From JBNKLG01 sp050292235 (GTDB taxonomy: Bacteria; Pseudomonadota; Gammaproteobacteria; Chromatiales; Chromatiaceae), in NCBI GenBank assembly GCA_050292235.1, contig JBNKLG010000001.1, positions 76,802-140,801 of the forward strand: a stretch of 64,000 nt of DNA. Direction: 5' to 3'. Positions 1-9,000 of this stretch are shown here, in pieces; position 1 is the first letter of the stretch; every line of letters starts with the position of its first letter. The position numbers and the translations under genes were made by a program. Below the pieces are notes generated by a model. It saw only the letters and a list, made by a program, of their open reading frames with translations, was not told the DNA's origin and searched no databases.

Positions 1-3000
1 AGTCTGCGAGCAATATCACTGATACGCTTGGTCAAATCGGCGCTGGAAATAATGATCTGAGGAAAATCATGATTGATCAGTCTGCTAAAAACCTGTATCC
101 CTTCGGCACAGCTCAGGGCAAACTCATTAACGCTGGCAAACAGCTGCTGATCTGCCACAGCCATTCCCACCTCTGACCAGCCCTCCCAGTCAAGACTGAT
201 AATGGGATAGGCATGGCGCTTTTTATGTTGTAGGGCAAAGGTGTCAAGAAAGGCATTGGCGGCACAATAGGCCGACAACCCCAATCCGCCCAGTTGCGTC
301 GACAAAGAGGAGCACAACAACATAAAGTCCAGAGCCTGATCACCGAACACTTTGTGCACCAGCAATGTACCCTGAACTTTTGCAACCAGACTGTGCTCAA
401 TGATGGGGGCAGTCAGGCCGTCTATCATTTGCACTTTGGCAATACCTGCGGCATGTATCACCCCATTGACACAGCCAAAACGTGACAGGCTCTGCTGCAA
501 TGCTGCTTGCAGCTGTGCATAATCGCTCACATCGGCACTCACAACCAGCACTTGAGCACCGGAGTTCTCCAATTGCTCAATCTGTCCGATGGCTTGGCTG
601 GTGACATCCTGTCGCTCATGTGTTTGCAACCAGTCTGCCCATAAGTGTCGCTCTGGCAGTTGTTTGCGTGACAATAATATCAGTCTGGCCCGATAGTTCT
701 TTGCCAGATAGCCAGCCAGCGTCAGCCCCATACCACCCAAACCACCGGTAATCAGATACACGCCCTGCTGCTTTAGGCGCAGACCCTGCTGCTTGATCGG
801 CAGTCTGAGGGAGTCATAAGCCGTGGTCCAGCGATAGCCGTTTCGATAAGCACTCAGACGGCACTCCTGAACGGGTTCGGCCAATACACTGAGGGCTATG
901 GTATCGGCATCCTTCCGCCAGTCCGCCAGCACGATATCATTGTGGTAGCAGCGTAGCTGTGGATATTCCTGCGGTATTACTTTGATAGCACCCAATAGCG
1001 TAGCCTGTGCCGGTTCAATGTGTTCTGTTCCAGTCACTGCAAACAACGTATCGGTTACCACTTGCAAGAGCAGCTCAGACCACTGGGTATTTTTATCAAA
1101 GGCTTGCAGCAGATAAACCAGGCTGTTGAAACCATGGTGCTGATAGTAATGGATTTGTTCCTGAGTGGAACTGTCCGGCTGCGCCTTATTCAGACTCCAG
1201 CAGTGCACTATCCGGTCAATACGCCATCCCTTCTCCGTTATGGCAGCCATCATTTTCCGATAATCCGTTTGTGAGGCGGGATTGATAGCAATGGTTTCAC
1301 CCTGCTGAGCGAAACCTGTGCTGGCAGATACGACAATCACCTGTTGTCGGTGTTTTTGCAAATATTGTATTAAGTGCTCAGCTACCCCCTGTTGATCCAC
1401 AAACACCAGCCAGCGTAATGTTTTATCAAATTCTGTCCCTAAGAATGATAATTGCTCAGTACGTTGCCATGTTGGGACATAAAACCAGTCTGAAATATCC
1501 GCTTGTTTATTTAAGGCCGTATTTTTTTTCAGACATTCCTCAGGTGCAGGTGTCGCAACCCAATAAGGCTTACGTTCAAAAGGATAACAGGGAATAGCAA
1601 CCCGATGGCGCAGCTCACCACGGTATAAAGCCTGCCAGTCAGGACTGACACCGTGTACCCATAATTGTCCCAGGGCGCGCAATAAACAGGCAATATCACT
1701 GTCTTTTTCTGTCGCATGACGCATGGTATTAATCACTGGTCTGGAATTAGCATTGTGCTGATAGCTGCGAGCAAAACTGCTCAAAGTATTACCGGGTCCG
1801 ATTTCCAAAACAATGCTGTTTGGGATTTGATAAATAGTGTCTAATACATTGGTAAAGCGCACGGTTTCACGGATTTGGCTGACCCAATAGCTGCGATCCA
1901 TATGCTGTATCGGCTGACCATTAATACTCGATATTAGTGGTACACGAGGTGCTTTAAAGTTAATAGATTCCAGCGCATCATGGAGGCTGGCCTGCATGGG
2001 TTCCATCATGGCAGAATGATAGGCATGTGATGTATGCAATAAACGGGCATCAATACCATGTGAACGCAATTGTGCTTTGAGGTCCTGGATCAAAAGATCA
2101 GGACCTGATACCACACAGCGCTCGGCACTATTGATCGCTGCCATATCCACCCCGCTAACCAGATAGGCCTGTATCGCCTGCTCACTCAGTGGTACAGCCA
2201 GCATCGATCCCCTGGGCATGGCCTGCATCAGTCGGGCACGAGTGGTTACTATGCGCAGTGCTTGTTCCAGTGTCATGACCCCGGTTATACATGCAGCACT
2301 ATACTCACCCAATGAATGGCCAGCCACCATGGCAGGCTGGATTCCCCAGGCCATGAGCAAGTTAGCCATAGCATATTCAATAACAAATACCACGATTTGG
2401 GCATTTTGTGTCTGCTTAAGTTGCTGCTGAGCTACTTGCGTATTCTGTCCATGCTCAGGATAGAGCAAGCTACGAATATCCTGTTTTAACAAGGGCGTCA
2501 GTATATCGGCACAGCGATCGACTTGCTCCCGAAACAACAGCTCACTATGATACAGCTGTTTGCCCATATTGATATATTGTGCACCCTGTCCGGGAAACAC
2601 AAAAATAACCTTTGGTGTTTTTTCAGCCCGCAATTCCCCACTTATAATCTTTAATTGCGTGTTCTTAGCCAGGTGACGGATTGTTGAGGAGCGATTCTGA
2701 CAGATAAAAAACTGACGATGTTGATAGGCATGACGCCCCACCTGAGCGGTATAGGCCACATCCGCCGGATTTTGTTCCGGGTGCGTCTGCAAGTGAGCCA
2801 GTAAGCGTTGTTGCATTGTCTGCAATGCTGTAGGTGTTTTCGCCGAACTGATAAATAATAGCCAGTCTTTGCCTGGATCGGAAATTTTACGTTTGGGCGC
2901 CTCTTCCAAAATCATATGTGCATTGGTTCCACCCATGCCAAAGGAGCTAACCGCTGCACGTCGAAAGGTGTCACCAGTCGGCCAGTCGCACAATTTGGTA

Positions 3001-6000
3001 TTGACATAAAACGGACTATTGGAAAAGTCTATCTGTGGATTGGCCGAGTGAAAATGCAGAGACGGTGCTATCTGTTTATGGTACAAGGAGCAAACGGTTT
3101 TGATCAGTCCACTGACCCCGGCAGCGGCATCGCAATGGCCGATATTGGTTTTTACCGAACCGATGGCACAATAGCCTTTTTTATTTTTATGGGTATGGCT
3201 ATACCATGCCTTGGTCAGAGCCCGTATCTCAATAGGATCGCCCAGTGGTGTTGCAGTACCATGGGCCTCCACATAAGAAATACTTTCCGGTGATACATTG
3301 GCGGTTTTTAAGGCCTCGCGGATCACCCGGGTTTGTCCATCCAGACCCGAAGCGGTAAAGCCTACCTTACGATCACCATCATTATTAAAGGCCGCCCCAC
3401 GTATGATGGCATAGATGGTATCACCGTCACGGATTGCGTCTTCCAGACGCTTGAGCAAAACCACACCGGTAGCATTACCAGGTACTGTACCCTGAGCCGC
3501 AGCATCAAAGGTTCGACAATGCCCGTCAGGCGATAGAATCATCCCCTCTTGGTAAAGATAGCCACTTTTTGCAGGCAATGAAATGGCGCTGCCACCCGCC
3601 ACAATCAGATCAGCCTGATCGTTAATCAGTGCCTGATAGCCCATGATGGATGGTACCAAAGACGTAGAGCAGGCACTTTGAATGGTGGCAGCTAAGCCCT
3701 GCAGGTTCAGTTTATAGGCTACCCGGGTGCATAAAAAGTCCGCACTATTGTTCAGGTTGACCTGGTAGTCACTAACCACATCCCGGCTATAGTCGCAAAA
3801 TTGCAGATTCTTCTGATAATAGGTATTGGTGGAACCCTGGCCGCCCATTATGCCCACTGTGCCAGGGTAGTTGTAGGGATCATAACCTGCATGCTCAAAG
3901 GCTTCCCAGGTGGCTTCCAGAAACAGGCGCTGCTGTGGATCGGTGATCGAAGCTTCCTTAGGCGTAAAATTGAAAAATTGCGCATCAAAGTTTTCCACCC
4001 CATCCAGGGCGCCTTTGCGTGGCACGTAATTGAGATCATCAATCAGGCTCTTGTCAACGCCCGCGTCCAGCAATTGCTCACGAGTGAACTCCTGTATCAA
4101 TTCCTTGCCTTGTTTTATGTTATGCCAAAAGGTCTCAACATTATCGGCTCCGGGAAAACGCCCTGCCATACCGATAATAGCCACGGCTTTGGTCTGTTTT
4201 TTATTGACCCGTTCCGGCATTTTTTTACGTAATAACTGATCCTGCTCAAAGGCGTCACTGCCCATCACCAGATACTGTGTCAATTGTGCAATGCTGGGGT
4301 ATTCAAACAAGTTGATTAAAGAAATTTTCTGGTGCAGTTGCTGCTCCAATTGTTTGTGGATATGTACCATGCCCAAAGAATTGGCCCCCAGCTCATCAAA
4401 AAAATGGCTGTGAATACTGACCTTTTGCAGCTGTAACTGCCGGCAGATCACCTGAATAATAATCGCCTGTGTCTGTTCATAATTGACAATACCTGAAACA
4501 CTATCAGTCGACTCTGTATCGGATGGTACCGATTCCGTCAGCTCGTCAGTCATGTCCAGCATGTTATCTCTGCTCAACTGGCTATAATCCAGTTTGCCAT
4601 TAACCGTCAGCGGGATGTTATCAATGACATGAATGGCGGATGGCAGCATGTGCGCGGGTAAGGTCTCTTTCAGATACGCTCTGAGCTGGGCAATCAGTTC
4701 ATCATGTTCAATAGTCCTATCGCTTTTTTGAGTCACAAAGGCTTCCAGAAAAGGATTATTGCTTTCGTATTTATTGACATCAACAAAGGCAGCATCAATG
4801 GCTTCGTGAGCACGCAAATGACTCTCAATTTCACCCGGCTCGACCCGAAAACCACGAATTTTTACCTGCTGATCGATACGCCCAAGATATTCGATATTGC
4901 CATTTTCTAAATAACGCCCAAGATCACCCGAGCGATACATCTTAGCGTCATCCTGTGCAGCAAAGGGATCACTAATAAAACGTTCACTCGTCAAATCCGG
5001 TTGATTCAAATAGGCCCTGGCAACACCGATACCACCAATATGAATTTCACCAGGGACACCAATAGGTACTACCTGTCCAGCCTTATCCAATAAATAGATG
5101 GCAGTATTTATCAGGGCGCGACCAATGGGAGGTGTGTGCTGCTCGTTATTGTATAAATACATTGAGGCTACTACCGTTGCCTCAGTAGGCCCATAAGCAT
5201 TGAAAATCCGGCGATCTTTTGACCAGCGGGATAATAATTCAGAGCTGGCTGGTTCACCGCCAACGATCAGCGTATGCAGATCAGGTAAAAAGTCCACGCT
5301 TTCTATTGGTATGGTCGTCAATACGGATGGTGGAATAAGGGCAATAGATATTTTTCGCTGCTCCATCAATCGTAGCAGCGGCAGTCCAAACATTAACGAC
5401 TGTTGTTTGACCAGGTGCAAACAGGCTCCTGAACACAAAGCCAGTACGATTTCAAAAACTGAGGCATCAAAATTTAATGATGAAAATTGCAGGATTTGGT
5501 CGTTTTTTTGACTATTCAAATTCAGGATTAAATCCTGCGCCCGGATCAGGTTGCTCAAAGAGCGATGCTCAATTAGCACACCTTTAGGATTGCCTGTGGA
5601 ACCCGAGGTATAAATCACATACGCCAGTTGCCTGGTATCAATAATCTTCTGGATATTTGTCCCTGAATGATGCTCGATATCCGGCCACTGGCTATCAAGA
5701 CAAACCCGTTGTACAGAAGTAGAGGGTATTTTTTTCTGCACGGACTGTTGTGTTACAACAATGGACAATGCCGTATCGTCCAGAATAAAGCGCAAACGTT
5801 TTTCGGGATAGGCCGGGTCCAGTGGTACATAAGCAGCGCCAGCCTTAAAAATTGCCAATATGGCAATGATCATCTCTATGGAACGCTCAATACAAATGCC
5901 AACCAACGTCTCATCTTGCACACCATGAGTGCATAAATAGCGAGCCAATTGATTGGCTTTGTGATTGAGCATGACATACGTCAGGCTTTGTTGTTCAAAA

Positions 6001-9000
6001 CAAACGGCCTGAGCCTGAGGCCGTTTCTGAGCCAGGTGCTCGACAAATTGATGCATACAAGGAATAATCGATGGCTTCTTAACATTGTCATTGTCAGAGC
6101 CAAACAATAAAAATTGCTGCTCTGACCGGCTCAGTAGGGGGATCTGCAACACTTTTTGACGGGGAGCCTCCAGCACAGCATCAAGTATAATAAGATAGTG
6201 CCTGAACATGCGTTCCATACTTGTTGCATCAAACAGCCCCTGATTATATTCCGTCTCTATACGCAGTCCCTGGTCCGTTTCATAAACATTAACCTCGATA
6301 TCCATCTTGACCAGGCCGCTCACTACTCTGAAGGGCGAAAATGTTAGATGGGAAATTTCTGATACAGGAGTGGCATTGTTTTGCATAACAAACATGACCT
6401 GTACCAATGGATTCTGGGCTATATCCCGCTGTGGCTGCAAGGCATCTACCAGATCACCAAAGGGCAGATCCTGATGCTCATAGGCTTCCAGGGCCATTTG
6501 CTTAATAGCCGACAGCAAAGAAATAAAATCCGGCTCACCAGATAAATCACCACGCATGACCAGGGTATTGGTAAAAAAGCCGATCAGCGGCTCTATCTCG
6601 GTTCGATTTCTATTGGCTATGCCTGTCCCTACGGCAATATCATCCTGGCCACTATAGCGAGCGCAAAGTATCATAAAGATGGTCAATAGCAATATGAACA
6701 GACTGACTTCCTGCTCTTGAGCAAGAGTCATAAGGGACAGCTGTTGCTCTGAATTAATGTAGCAATAATGTCTAGCGCCCTTGTTTAAAGTGCTTTTAGT
6801 ACGTGGTCGATTCGGCAGCAGATTCAATACCGGCAGGTTTGCCAGTTGCTCTGTCCAATAATCCATTTGCCGCTTCAATCTGGCACCACTGAGCCAACTT
6901 CTCTGCCACAGGGAAAAATCACTATATTGAATAGGCAATGGTGCTAAAGATGGGGGTTCATTGGTGATAATTGATTTGTATAGGCTGGTCAATTCATGAA
7001 ATAAGATTCCCATGGACCAGCCATCAGTGATTATATGATGCAAGACAGTTAACATCACATAGTGTTGTTCAGATAATCGATATAATTCGACCCGGATTAA
7101 TGGCAAGTTGGTAATGTCAAACGGTTTAAGCGTTTGTACATAAATTAACTGTTCAAGCTGTTTCTGCTGTTGTTCCTGATGGGCGGAAATATCCGTAATG
7201 GAAATAGTCAGTTTAAAATCATCCGCAATATGTTGTACCACCTGATTATTGCGATAACTAAATCGAGTCCGTAAAATTTCATGTCGCTCAATCAGCTTGT
7301 TCAAACTTTTTATCAGCACAATAATATTCAGATCACCCTGGATATCCACACTGACCGGGACATTATATTGTGGGTTTTTGGGTGCCAGCTGAAATAAAAA
7401 CCATAAGCGTTCCTGACCGATGGACAGGCGCGGAAGATGGATTGAATCCCGCGGCTGTATGGGGAATGGTGTATCCTGACGCGGTTTGCGTTTTTCCAGT
7501 AACTTGGCAACTTCAGCAATAGTTGGTGATTTAAAAATATGTTGTACCGTCAGTTCAAAATGAAATTGCTCATGCACACGAGAGGCAAACATGATTGCCA
7601 ATAATGAGTTACCACCCAGTTGAAAAAAATTGTCATGCACGCCCGGTCGGCTAATCGAAAGAATATCCTGCCACAAACAGGCCAATTGTCGTTCTGTTTC
7701 CGAAGCGGGTGGCACAAAGCGATCGTGATTTACTGACTTATCGACCTGCTCATCCAATAGTTGTTTGAAATCAACCTGCCCCTTATCATTCAGAGGTAAT
7801 TGTTGTACTCTAAGTGGGCGACATCTGGAGTCAACACCATAACTATCTGGTATGGTGAGCTTATTAAGCTGTTTATAGCTCAAATATCGTTTGCCTCCAG
7901 AATGGTTGGTAAAATAAACACTCAACTCCTGTTTGTTGTCGCTGCTACCAAGCACCTGGGGGGCAATTCGAGTGCTACTACCGTTTACACCTATCAGTAA
8001 AAACGGGTATTGGTGATGCAGGGCCACAAGTAACGAAGCTATGGCCTGATGTTGGCTTATTTCATAAAATTCGGGATCAGTTTTCGGATTGTTCCGAGTG
8101 GATTTACCTTGAACCGATTCATGCCACCTGCTCCAGGCAAAACAAAAACTGTTTATCGCCTTATGTTGATTCTGGTAACGCGAAAAGCTGTTTAAAAAGG
8201 TATTGGCTGCAGCTTCTGCCCCGTTTTTTTTACTACTAAAATGGCTGCTGACAGAAGAAAAATGGATAAATAATCTTTTATCCGCACAATTATCCGCACG
8301 GCGGAGTAATAATTGATGCAAGACCCAGGCACCCATCACTTTGGGGCGTAATACTTGTGAGAGAGTCGTTATTGTCTCATCCTTAAGCAAACGCTGAGAC
8401 TTACTTCCAGCCAGATGAATTACACCATCCAGCGTAGCATGCCAGTTCCGTTCGGCGCATTGAATGATGTTTTCCAGCTGCTGCTGATCGCACACATCCA
8501 CTGGATGATAAACAAATGCCCCATCAAACTGGCGCAGAAATTCTACCGCTTGCTGTTTTTGCCTGATACGCTTATCCGCTTGTTTGGTCAATATAGTGTC
8601 GGCAATAACACTGCGTCCGATAATGATCAGACGGGCCTGATAACGTTCCAGAAGCATTTGTGATACCGCCAGTCCCACATGTCCCAGGCCACCACTGATC
8701 AAGTACACGCCATGACTTTTAAAGGGCAGGTCGGTTTTCCTGGATGGTTGAAAGTCGGGCTGTTTAAAGCGTTTGACAAAGCGTTGCTTCTGGCGATAAG
8801 CCACTTCCTGCTCGTGACAAATGGCTTTTATTTCCTGCAGGATACTCTGGCCATTTTGTTCCTTATTTGCTATGGCCATATCGATATGACGACAATTCAG
8901 CCACGGGACTTCCTGGGATAAGGTTCTGATTAGACCGGGCAGGCCTGAGCTGTCATAAAAGGGTTTGTCGTCTCTATTAATAAACTGTGTGTCGTTGGTA

